This document shows, piece by piece, positions 36,192 through 44,541 of a DNA stretch of 64,000 nucleotides. How positions within the stretch are numbered: position 1 is the first letter of the stretch; every line of letters starts with the position of its first letter. A model generated the notes under the pieces. The model searched no databases and was not told where the DNA came from. It saw only the letters and a list, made by a program, of their open reading frames with translations. The position numbers were made by a program, and so were the translations under genes. Source of the DNA: an uncultured Prevotella sp. (lineage in GTDB: Bacteria; Bacteroidota; Bacteroidia; Bacteroidales; Bacteroidaceae); NCBI GenBank assembly GCA_934229335.1, contig CAKQDQ010000001.1:60012-124011 (forward strand). Direction: 5' to 3'.

Positions 36192-38180
36192 CTATTGTGC
36201 AACAGTCTTACGACCATTGATAATATAAATCTGTCCTTTGTTCATATTCTTCACACGCTGTCCCTGTAGGTTATAGATAGCGTTGGTAGCATTCTCCTTT
36301 TGATTAGCCTCTACGCCTTCAATGGCTGTGGCAAACTTGTTATTGGTAAGGAATACGCTCTTAATGCGGACAGGTTTATTACCTGTAGTCCAGAAGCCAG
36401 CGATGTAGATATGCTTGAGGTTCAGGGATGTACCGTTCTTCTTAAGTGTAGAAAGTTCTATAACCTTTCTTGTAGCGGTACCGATGTCAACCATAGCGGC
36501 ACCAGACCAGTAATTGTTCTCGTCAAACAAACGGAATGAGGCACTGGCGTTTTGTTTCTCGTATAACTCTACTACGATATATTTCCAGTTACTGATGTCG
36601 AGTCCACCGCTGTATTTCCAACCTCCGAAACCATATTGACCAGTAATGAGTGTGCCTGTGGTCTCATCGAATGTTCCTGACGTGTAAATGGTAGCGTCGA
36701 AATCTTCGTTTGTTAAAGGGAATGAAGTCGCGGTAAGTGTAACTTGTGCCGTCTTGCTTGTGCCGAACTCATCAGTAACGGTAATGTTTACATCGGTAGT
36801 GCCATCGCTCAGTATTTTGATTACGCTGCCATCCATCTCTACAATGTCAGGATTGCTGAACGTATATTGGGCTGTAGCCGTAACGCAGGCTCTATGTCCA
36901 TCAGCGTATATGGCGTCAATGGGAATTGTAGCGATGCCACCTGTCAGTGCTGTGATGTTAGCATCGCAGCCTAATTCGAGGCTAACGAGTTGCTTTGACT
37001 CCTCAGTTCGGTCGGCAGGCCATTCCGCTGCATAGTCTTTGAACCAGCGGTAGATAGGCCTGGGGCATGCTTCGGGGTCAGTAAGGAAAGTGTTACCGTC
37101 GTCAGCGGTATCGCTGTATTTTGCCATTAGTTCAGGACCAGTGAACAACATCCAACTGACGTTGCCTGTAAGGTCGCACATATACTTGAAGTTGGCACCG
37201 AAGCCTCTGCCGCATCGTGTACCAGTAGTGGCTTTACCCCATGAGTTACCATATGTTTTTGGTGCCCAGTCCATCTCTGTTACAAGTACGGGTGCGAACT
37301 TAGCAACACACATTACACGGTCGTACCACCCATTAAGGAATCCTTTGTAACCTCCGCCTGCGATGTCGCCAGTAGCCTCTGCACTCTCTTGCTCTGCGTC
37401 ACTGCCGTACCATCCAGGGTAAGCGTGAACAGCATAGCCTATGTTATCGCCCTTGATAGGGTTTGTAGCGTAGGCTGTGTAATTGCTCTGGTAGCCAGAA
37501 CCTGGTACCCAAAGAATGTTGTTGCAACCTTTTGCACGTATAGCGTCAACTACCTCTTGGAAGAATTTTGTTATACTTCCATTTACATTGACAGGTTCGT
37601 TAGCGAGTTCGAACATAAATGTAGTATTGCCTTGAGCCACCATTTGCTCTGCAACGTAACTCCATACCTGTATGAGGTATTTCTGGTAAGCATCTCCAGG
37701 AGTGATGTCTTTAGGGCAAACGCCAGGTGGACGCATTACCACATATAGTCCTTTACCCTCGGCATACTTGGCCATAGGCAGGAAGACTTTGGCAAAGTAA
37801 GTCTTAAAACGCTCCATGTCGAAGGCGGAGATGTCGTTCTCGCCAGTGGTGCTTACGCCGGGAGTGTTGCTCCAATAGGGATCCATGTGTATGCGAATCC
37901 AGTTGGCTTTCCATCCTTTCTGAAGCAGTTGGTTTATCTTAGTCTTGTTATAGTACAGGCATTGGCTTACGTTATAGTTTGTCCATTGCGTTCCTTGCTC
38001 GTTAAACCAAGGGCTGTATGTCTGACCAAAACCGTGAAGGTTAACCTTATTGCCGTTTTCATCCATAAGGTATTTACCCTCAATGTGTAGTTTCGGCATT
38101 GTCATTTTGTTCCATGCAAGCGCAGAAGACGCCTGCAGGAACAATAATGCGAATAATATTACTGTCAGTTTCTTTATCAT
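36192..38180 (-). CDS. GH5 endo-glycanase (probable xylanase) with Ig-like and CBM-like domains and sorting-like tail
   Basis: The 662-residue secreted enzyme has a GH5 TIM barrel (about 30-390) with acid/base Glu195 (ELANEP) and nucleophile Glu302 (VLVTEMDWAP). A Big-type Ig domain follows (about 405-490; ATAQYTFSNPDIVEM, ILSDGTTDVNITV). Next comes a beta-sandwich resembling a carbohydrate-binding module (about 500-620; LDISNWKYIVVELYE). The conserved tail IYNLQGQRVKNMNKGQIYII ends it. Its start codon overlaps the stop of the GH98 gene (ATGA), so both are translated from one message, which points to joint attack on the xylan backbone. GH5 subfamily not assignable here; a mannanase or glucanase activity cannot be excluded. 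Confidence 0.87.
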   Translation of the reverse strand: MIKKLTVILFALLFLQASSALAWNKMTMPKLHIEGKYLMDENGNKVNLHGFGQTYSPWFNEQGTQWTNYNVSQCLYYNKTKINQLLQKGWKANWIRIHMDPYWSNTPGVSTTGENDISAFDMERFKTYFAKVFLPMAKYAEGKGLYVVMRPPGVCPKDITPGDAYQKYLIQVWSYVAEQMVAQGNTTFMFELANEPVNVNGSITKFFQEVVDAIRAKGCNNILWVPGSGYQSNYTAYATNPIKGDNIGYAVHAYPGWYGSDAEQESAEATGDIAGGGYKGFLNGWYDRVMCVAKFAPVLVTEMDWAPKTYGNSWGKATTGTRCGRGFGANFKYMCDLTGNVSWMLFTGPELMAKYSDTADDGNTFLTDPEACPRPIYRWFKDYAAEWPADRTEESKQLVSLELGCDANITALTGGIATIPIDAIYADGHRACVTATAQYTFSNPDIVEMDGSVIKILSDGTTDVNITVTDEFGTSKTAQVTLTATSFPLTNEDFDATIYTSGTFDETTGTLITGQYGFGGWKYSGGLDISNWKYIVVELYEKQNASASFRLFDENNYWSGAAMVDIGTATRKVIELSTLKKNGTSLNLKHIYIAGFWTTGNKPVRIKSVFLTNNKFATAIEGVEANQKENATNAIYNLQGQRVKNMNKGQIYIINGRKTVAQ

Positions 38181-41100
38181 CTGAGTATTGCTTTACCTTT
38201 CTTAATGTATACGTTACCTTTCGTCATGCTGCTGACACGTTGACCGCTGATGTTGTATATGGCATCGTCTCCATCGTTCTTCTTACCGTTACCAGCAACA
38301 GTGTTAATGCCTGTAGGTGCGTAGGTAACGCCATTAAATGTAATGTCATCGAGTATAAACCCGTTACCCAGTGCGTCCAGTCCCCATGCAATCTGTGTAG
38401 CACCCTGCTTTATTGCTGTTGCGGTGTTGTCAACGGTCTGTGCTGCTTGAGTCCAGTTCACTCCGTCCGTAGAGTATTCCAGTGTTAGTGTCACCATAGG
38501 GTATCCCTTAACTGATGCTCTGTACCATGTAGCAGTGCCTACTTCAGGGCTAAGGCTTGAACCTTGGCTTGTCAGAGAGTTGAGCGATGTGGCAGCAGTA
38601 GAACGATAGATGCGGAAGTTAGTGCCACCTGATGCCATGTTGTTGACAATAAACAGATAACCATCGCGGAAGCCGTTGGCGTAACCAGCGGATGATGTTC
38701 CAACGATTTTGCCAGCGCGTAGCATCATGCCTACCTTGTATTCACCGCTCTGAGTGTTGTACTGCTTCCAGGTTACGCTATAGTCTGTTGCCTTGCCAGT
38801 GAAGTTGCTGAGGTCTAACGCTCCAGAGTTATGACGTCCGCCAGCAGAGTAAATCTTAAGAGCATTATTGCCATTGTATGATACTACGCCAGCAGTAGCG
38901 TTACCGTATGTAGGCTTAGCCACTCCCTTTGCAGGAGGATTGCTTGCGTATGTCTTTGCAGCATCATCAGTAAAGTCGTAGATGATAGTAACAGGGGCAG
39001 GAGTAACAGTTCCTGTAAGTGTGCAAACATGGTCGATGCAGCCATCGGCATAGAATCTTACGCTACCTTTATATGTGCCCAACTCAGCGATAGGGTTGAT
39101 ACGTACATACACATTCTTGTCCATGATGTCGCCGTTAGCGTCAGGCGTCAGTGCCAGTTCTGTAGTGTATTCTCCGTCTTCCGTCTCACTAACGGTGTAT
39201 TCTCCTTCAGTAACGATGTTCACGTTGCCTGTTATGCTGCGTGCGTTGAGGATGAGGCACTTGGCTTGTGCTGTGTTCTGGTAAGCATTGTATGTAAGTT
39301 CATACTTGTCAACGTTGAGTGCAGTAGGCACTTTGTATTCAGGATCGGTCACAGTAACCTCGTCGAGTAGTACGTTAGACGTGTTACTATATGAGAGAAT
39401 CTTCAAAGCGTTTTTACCTTCCTTGAAGGTTTGTGCGGTGATAGTATATTCCTTCCATTCGCCTTTGTTAGTCTTTGGCAGTGTGAAGAACTTCTGTTTC
39501 GTATTAACCATGAGGCGTAGTCGTGCCGAACCGTCAGTTGACGCATAGCGTATAGTGACGTTATAGTTGCCGGCCTTCTGCACGTTGAAGGTGTCTCTGA
39601 TAGCAGCGTTGCTGTTAGTTCCAAATTCATGGTATCCCAGTCCGTGGAATCCTTTATTGATTCCGAATGCGTATGGGGCGAGTTTATAGCCGTTTGTGCT
39701 CTTGTAGTCGAAGTCCTCGCACTGGTGTGTCACTGGTCCCATGTATACGGCAGGCTTCTCTGGCGTAGTAAGAACACGGTCTGCGGCAGGTGTCTTCTTG
39801 CCAGTTTCGTTGCCAGCGCATTTGATGTTGACGTCAACAGGTCCGTTGTGTGCTATGGTGAGAGTATATTTGCCGTCCGTCCACTCTTCGCTGACAATCT
39901 TGCTTGCGGTGTGGCTTGCACGGTCTTTCCATGTTATAGAAGGTTTTGCCGTAGCTCCAGTAATTTCAATAACGTCATTTTTCAGTGCTGTTACGTCTGT
40001 TCTGTAGTTCGTAAGGTACAGTTTCAGTTCATCAGTCTGTTCGTTCATGAGGCAGGTAGTGTACTGCGACATGTTGAATTTAATACTCTTACATGTATTG
40101 TATTGCAGTGGAATGTCAGCAGTAGCATTTTCTCCAGTCTTCAGAGGGTTATAGATAAGCCATCTGTTTGCCACGTGTGCAGCAAAACCGTTGCCAGTAT
40201 ATTCTTCAGGGAAAATCTTGTTGAATTCCTCTACCTTCTTGGCTTGTGTGCCCCATCGGGTGTTATATTTAGAACGCAGCACTTGGTTAGGAATAGAGTT
40301 AGCCAGTCCGTCGGTTAGTTCTGATACGATAGGTATGGTAGGGTATCGTCCAGTTTTCTTAAACCAGTCGGTCTGAGTGTGGTAATACGCCCCCTCTTGT
40401 GTGCTGTATAAACCATCGTAGAGATCGTTTGGTGCGCCATATACAAGACCGTTATCACCAGTAGCAACGTCATTAACAATTACGAGTTTGTGTCTGTCTA
40501 TTACTTCTTCGCGTGTTGGTATGCGTATTGTTCCGTCAAGAATTTTGCGATAGAGGTCAATGCTAACGTTATCGAACTGTGAGAAACGCTTAAACGCACG
40601 ATATGTGTATCCGTCAGAGAGGTTTTTGTTTCCGTCTCCATAGAAATCCTGCTGCCATATCAACTCAGGACCATCGTTCACGGTGCCACCAGTCAGCAGC
40701 CAGTTGTTCAATACCGGTGCTGCCCCTGCAGCGGCAGGCATCTTATCTTTCTCGCTGTCGAGTGCAGCGTTCCATCCACATTGGTCGAAGCGAATGCCAT
40801 AGTTGTTAGTGAATCCTGCAACGAAGGTACCGAAGTTGCATGACTCATATTCGTAGAACATAGAAGAACACGTGTACTTGTCGCAGATGATAAGATTCTG
40901 CGGTGCTTCTTTCGCTTCCTTTGCCAGTGCTGCGTTACGCTTCATCATGGCGAGAGGATTAAGGGCAATGCTCCAATAATTGCCGCAGAAACTGATACAG
41001 GTGTAGCCACCATATTTACGTGCCAGTTTCATAAGATCAGCAAAGTGTGACAATCGCTCATCGAAAGAGCATGTATAAGGTTCGTCGAAGCCCCAGAACT

Positions 41101-41518
41101 GCTCGGCATAGTTCCAACCGAGGAAGTTAGGGTATTCGCGATAAAACTCCTCGTATATGCGGAGGTCATCCTCAGGAAAGTGGCTGTGTCCGCCACTGGC
41201 GCACTGAACCATAGCCCATACGTTGTTCTCAGCGCAAGCGCGTAGCCATGAGCGCGCTGTGCTGTAGCCATCGGGCACGCGGTTGAACTCATGGGTTGTC
41301 TCGTCGCGCGATGCGGACATGGAGATGTTGAAGATTACGTAAGGCTTTATATCTTCAGGTATGAGGTCTATAATCTTCTGTGGGTCAGCATCGTTCCAGT
41401 TGTCAATATGTATGAACCATGCAGGTTGGTTGACGTTGATAGGGCGTCTTAGTGGTGCATCTGCAAACGATATGACGCTGCAGAGCAGGGCGAGTAGGGT
41501 TAAATATATTTTTTTCAT
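38177..41518 (-). CDS. GH98 endo-xylanase-like enzyme with CBM and accessory domains
   Basis: The 1113-residue secreted protein starts with the GH98 signature (QPAWFIHIDNWNDADPQKII, near residues 31-50), followed by NISMSASR and a catalytic barrel to about 330. A GH98 C-terminal sandwich lies at about 350-590. A CBM6/35-like module (about 600-715; CEDFDYKSTNGYKLAPYAFG) is followed by an Ig-like region (about 725-835), another beta-sandwich (about 840-1065) and the tail IYNISGQRVSSMTKGNVYIK. GH98 contains blood-group endo-galactosidases and, in Bacteroides ovatus, an endo-xylanase that cuts highly decorated glucuronoarabinoxylan. Next to GH115, GH5 and the esterases the latter activity fits best. 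It overlaps the GH5 start by 4 bp. Confidence 0.87.
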   Translation of the reverse strand: MKKIYLTLLALLCSVISFADAPLRRPINVNQPAWFIHIDNWNDADPQKIIDLIPEDIKPYVIFNISMSASRDETTHEFNRVPDGYSTARSWLRACAENNVWAMVQCASGGHSHFPEDDLRIYEEFYREYPNFLGWNYAEQFWGFDEPYTCSFDERLSHFADLMKLARKYGGYTCISFCGNYWSIALNPLAMMKRNAALAKEAKEAPQNLIICDKYTCSSMFYEYESCNFGTFVAGFTNNYGIRFDQCGWNAALDSEKDKMPAAAGAAPVLNNWLLTGGTVNDGPELIWQQDFYGDGNKNLSDGYTYRAFKRFSQFDNVSIDLYRKILDGTIRIPTREEVIDRHKLVIVNDVATGDNGLVYGAPNDLYDGLYSTQEGAYYHTQTDWFKKTGRYPTIPIVSELTDGLANSIPNQVLRSKYNTRWGTQAKKVEEFNKIFPEEYTGNGFAAHVANRWLIYNPLKTGENATADIPLQYNTCKSIKFNMSQYTTCLMNEQTDELKLYLTNYRTDVTALKNDVIEITGATAKPSITWKDRASHTASKIVSEEWTDGKYTLTIAHNGPVDVNIKCAGNETGKKTPAADRVLTTPEKPAVYMGPVTHQCEDFDYKSTNGYKLAPYAFGINKGFHGLGYHEFGTNSNAAIRDTFNVQKAGNYNVTIRYASTDGSARLRLMVNTKQKFFTLPKTNKGEWKEYTITAQTFKEGKNALKILSYSNTSNVLLDEVTVTDPEYKVPTALNVDKYELTYNAYQNTAQAKCLILNARSITGNVNIVTEGEYTVSETEDGEYTTELALTPDANGDIMDKNVYVRINPIAELGTYKGSVRFYADGCIDHVCTLTGTVTPAPVTIIYDFTDDAAKTYASNPPAKGVAKPTYGNATAGVVSYNGNNALKIYSAGGRHNSGALDLSNFTGKATDYSVTWKQYNTQSGEYKVGMMLRAGKIVGTSSAGYANGFRDGYLFIVNNMASGGTNFRIYRSTAATSLNSLTSQGSSLSPEVGTATWYRASVKGYPMVTLTLEYSTDGVNWTQAAQTVDNTATAIKQGATQIAWGLDALGNGFILDDITFNGVTYAPTGINTVAGNGKKNDGDDAIYNISGQRVSSMTKGNVYIKKGKAILR

Positions 41519-41520
41519 AG

Positions 41521-41654
41521 TTGTTTAGTTGTTTAGTCGTTTGGTGGTTTAGTTGTTTAGTTGTTTAGTGGTTTGGTGGTTTAGTTGTATGGTTATTGGT
41601 GATGAATTCCTATCAATTAACGAAATCACGAAACAACCAAACAACTAAACCACC
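41521..41654. repeat. Tandem 8-bp array with inverted arm upstream of GH98
   Basis: 41521-41592 is nine consecutive 8-bp units of the type TTGTTTAG (ttgtttag, ttgtttag, tcgtttgg, tggtttag, ttgtttag, ttgtttag, tggtttgg, tggtttag, ttgtatgg). A right arm at 41625-41654 (ATCACG...ACTAAACCACC) pairs with 41575-41603. The array abuts the GH98 start codon, so the transcript leader would be CTAAACAA repeats. Same architecture as 20702-20850. Confidence 0.75.
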
Positions 41655-41666
41655 CAATAACAGACC

Positions 41667-44234
41667 TTATCTCCTTCTGCTTTCCTTGCCAAAGAGGTAC
41701 TGTTTGGTATAGCCACCGAAGTCAACGATAATCTTTTCGAGCACTATGGCAGGGTCATTCGGTGTGAATGTCAGCGTGTGTGTGCCACCATCAGCATTAC
41801 CAAGGTCGATGGTTATGACTTTTTCAATAACGCGACGCGCAATGGTGGGGTAGTATTTGTCGTAGATATTCTCAGGCAACTCGTTCATGTCGCTGTTGAA
41901 GTTCACCGTCTCCGCCTTGCCGTTGTCAAGAGAAACAGAGTATGTCATGCCGCCTTTGTTAAGGAAGTCAAGCGTAGACTTAGTCACGATGTGCACTTTT
42001 ACGTTCTTTGGCGCGTCCTTAGGAGCCTCGAATTTATATGTAAGGCTTGCGCCTTTCACATCAGCAGTCTGTGGCATCAATGTCATTGCGCTTTCAGTTC
42101 TACCCATGAATGGTATGACAGTCCACTTGGCTTGCGCTGCATCCGTTTTGCTGTTGTAGTGTTCCGCCTCCATGGCGATGTAGCCTTTACCGTCAGCATC
42201 AAAGATGTTCTGAGTGTTATTCATGCGCTCCACCTTAGGCATTATGTCGTGTTTGAAGCCATCGTTCCATGAAGTATAGCCTATATGCTTCTGTGTCATC
42301 ATGCCGTTCCACTTGCCTCCAGCTATCTCCTTATTATATTTAGCCATCAACTCGCCGTCGCGCTTAAAGCATTTCTCGCACAGGTCAGCCCAGTAGTTCA
42401 TGGCAGCATCGCCCTTCTTCGCAAGCATCTGGTTCATAGCCTGAGCGTAATACATCTGGTGTAGGTTAGCCATGAGTTGCACAGGGAAGAGTATAGCCTC
42501 GAAGTAAGCGTCCTTATACTCTGTGGGTAGAGTAGAATATTGGCGCAATGCCGCTATCTCAAGGTCCTTGTATTCGTCAACTACAGCCTGCCATTCGCCA
42601 GACTCCACATTGTAAACGCTTGCATCGAGCATCTCCGCCGTGCTTCGACCGTTGAGTTTACAGGTCATGTTGAGTATTCGAGCCGCCTCGTCAGCCTGGT
42701 CTTCTCCAAACTGTTCAGCGCAGAAGTTGCGAGTATGCTGCGTAAGTGCAGAGACAACGTTATTGTTATCCACCTTAAACTCGTCAGCATTAGGATTCCA
42801 CGCCATATCCATAAATAGCTGGATAGGATATTCCATAGGCTTAAGGTCGCCCACGTTGAGAATCCACAGCCTATCAATGCCGTAGTTGTATGCCAGGGTC
42901 AACTGTTCCCACATATTCTGAGTAGGCGTAACGTTCAGCAGTTTCGTGTTGCGTGGCGCACCCACATAGTCTACGTGATAGTATAGTCCCCATCCGCCTT
43001 TGCGCTGGCGTTCCTTTGCAGTAGGTACACGTCGCACGTTGCCCCAGTTGTCATCGCACAGCAACATAGTCACATCCTCGGGCACACGCATACCATCGTC
43101 ATAATAGTCCATCACCTCTTTATACAGTGCCCATAGCTGTGGCACCTCCTTTGCTGGCTTTCCGTGTGCCTTGCTGATGAGTTTACGTTGGTTAGCCACA
43201 ACGCTTTCGAGCAATTTGACATTGCGTTCCTCACTCATAGCCATGTCGCCGTCGCCACGCATACCTATGGTGATGATGTCCTCAGTGTTCTTATTACGCT
43301 CTACACCTCCAAGCCAGAAGCGGTCCAGATTTTCTTTATTAGTGGCATAATCCCATTTGCCTCCAGCCTCTCTGCGGCTCTTCAGGTCTTGTGCATCAGC
43401 GTTAGGGTTGTCAGAATGACCGTGCCACTCCTTTTGTGAGCGTGCCATTGGCTCATGGTGACTTGTGCCTACCATAATGCCCATGTCATCAGCAGTCTTA
43501 GAGTTCAGTGGGTCATCAGCATAAAAAGCCCATCCCCACATGGCAGGCCAAATGTAATTGCCCTTCAGGCGCAATACAAGTTCAAACACTTTAGCGTAGA
43601 AATCATGTCCACCGTAATTTGTTCCAAACGTGTTTTTTACCCAAGAGGTGAGGCATGGAGCCTCGTCGTTAAGGAATATACCACGATAACGCACTGCAGG
43701 TTCACCGTCAGTGTAAGTACCCTTAGTGACAAAGATATTCTGTTGTGCCTTTACCGGCGTGTCCATCCAGTAATACCATGGTGAGACGCCAATCTGTCGA
43801 CTTAACTCGTAAATACCGTAAACCGTACCGCGTCTGTCGCTACCTATTATATATATGGTGTTATCGCCGTTAGTAGTTATAATAAACTTCTCCGTCTTAC
43901 CCTTAAGTGCTTTAGCGTCAAAGATACCTTTCTTTGCCAATTCGTTAGCGATAGCACTACCAACTGTAGCCACCACAACGCGACATCCATCCGTCTTATT
44001 AGCTATGCTGACATTGTTGTGGCATACTTTGGCGAAGTCTGTAGCGAGATTCTTAGCAGCCAGTTTAACAGCCACGTTGTCACCATCGCCCACGCAGATA
44101 GAAAACGCCTCGCCAGATGAACACAATTTGAAGTCACCTTTGTCAAAGCTTACGAACTTGTCAGCTGCAAAGCCGTTGCATGCCAATGCCACGGCAGTGA
44201 TGAAGAGAGAGATAAATCGTTTAGGTCTATTCAT
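41667..44234 (-). CDS. GH115 alpha-glucuronidase
   Basis: The 855-residue secreted protein (signal peptide ending CNGFA) has the GH115 layout. There is an N-terminal alpha/beta domain (about 25-175), a catalytic barrel (about 180-480) with RYRGIFLNDEAPCLTSW, NYIWPAMWGWAFYADDP and VGTSHHEPMAR, a helical domain (about 490-660), and a C-terminal beta-sandwich (about 680-840) with AMEAEHYNSK. Members remove glucuronic acid or its 4-O-methyl form from internal as well as terminal xylose residues of xylan, unlike GH67. Promoter and operator sequences lie directly upstream at 44267-44333. GH98 and GH5 follow 148 bp downstream with no terminator in between, only the octamer array. Length is close to the family norm. 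Confidence 0.95.
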   Translation of the reverse strand: MNRPKRFISLFITAVALACNGFAADKFVSFDKGDFKLCSSGEAFSICVGDGDNVAVKLAAKNLATDFAKVCHNNVSIANKTDGCRVVVATVGSAIANELAKKGIFDAKALKGKTEKFIITTNGDNTIYIIGSDRRGTVYGIYELSRQIGVSPWYYWMDTPVKAQQNIFVTKGTYTDGEPAVRYRGIFLNDEAPCLTSWVKNTFGTNYGGHDFYAKVFELVLRLKGNYIWPAMWGWAFYADDPLNSKTADDMGIMVGTSHHEPMARSQKEWHGHSDNPNADAQDLKSRREAGGKWDYATNKENLDRFWLGGVERNKNTEDIITIGMRGDGDMAMSEERNVKLLESVVANQRKLISKAHGKPAKEVPQLWALYKEVMDYYDDGMRVPEDVTMLLCDDNWGNVRRVPTAKERQRKGGWGLYYHVDYVGAPRNTKLLNVTPTQNMWEQLTLAYNYGIDRLWILNVGDLKPMEYPIQLFMDMAWNPNADEFKVDNNNVVSALTQHTRNFCAEQFGEDQADEAARILNMTCKLNGRSTAEMLDASVYNVESGEWQAVVDEYKDLEIAALRQYSTLPTEYKDAYFEAILFPVQLMANLHQMYYAQAMNQMLAKKGDAAMNYWADLCEKCFKRDGELMAKYNKEIAGGKWNGMMTQKHIGYTSWNDGFKHDIMPKVERMNNTQNIFDADGKGYIAMEAEHYNSKTDAAQAKWTVIPFMGRTESAMTLMPQTADVKGASLTYKFEAPKDAPKNVKVHIVTKSTLDFLNKGGMTYSVSLDNGKAETVNFNSDMNELPENIYDKYYPTIARRVIEKVITIDLGNADGGTHTLTFTPNDPAIVLEKIIVDFGGYTKQYLFGKESRRR

Positions 44235-44266
44235 ATTTTCTTTGTTTAATCTATAATTTCACGTTG

Positions 44267-44333
44267 CAAAGTTAATAAATAGACACTGGAAATACTTTCC
44301 AAATAGTTTCATTTACTTTTTCAATTATTTCAA
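44267..44333 (-). promoter_or_regulatory. GH115 promoter with tandem operator-like sites
   Basis: On the minus strand: TTGAAAT (44327-44333), then 21 bp later ATGAAAC (44306-44312), n6, GAAAGT (44294-44299), 19 bp, and the -7 box TAACTTTG (44267-44274, followed by C). ATGAAAC-n6-GAAAGT-n19 is identical in spacing to the plus-strand GH43 promoter. A second -7-like box TATCTTTG (44412-44419) lies further upstream; the rest of the 307-bp gap shows no gene. Confidence 0.7.
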
Positions 44334-44477
44334 AAAGCCTGCTCTATACTGTCTATTCCTATATATAAGGAACAGAAAGGTTATAAAAACCGTGTTTTTC
44401 ATAGTCAACTGCAAAGATAATACAATGAAAAAGCAAATGCAAGAAAAAGGTCAAAAAAAACGATGAAAATATACGAA

Positions 44478-44507
44478 GGGGGCGCACCTCCGAAGAGATG
44501 CGCCCCC
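44478..44507 (-). terminator. GC-rich hairpin terminator after the 1333-residue protein gene
   Basis: GGGGGCGCA (44478-44486) and TGCGCCCCC (44499-44507) form a perfect 9-bp stem, 35 bp beyond the stop codon; a T-rich stretch (TTCGTATATTTTC) follows on the minus strand. Confidence 0.8.
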
Positions 44508-44541
44508 GACATTAGTTTGTAGTAAAATAGAAACTACTCTA

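Noticed and set aside
41521-41592. CRISPR-like array
   Set aside because: Units are 8 bp without spacers, so this is a simple tandem array, not CRISPR; no cas genes in the window.
44412-44419. Second -7-like box upstream of GH115 as the main promoter
   Set aside because: Matches the consensus, but lacks the operator at the regulon spacing; the 44267 box has both.
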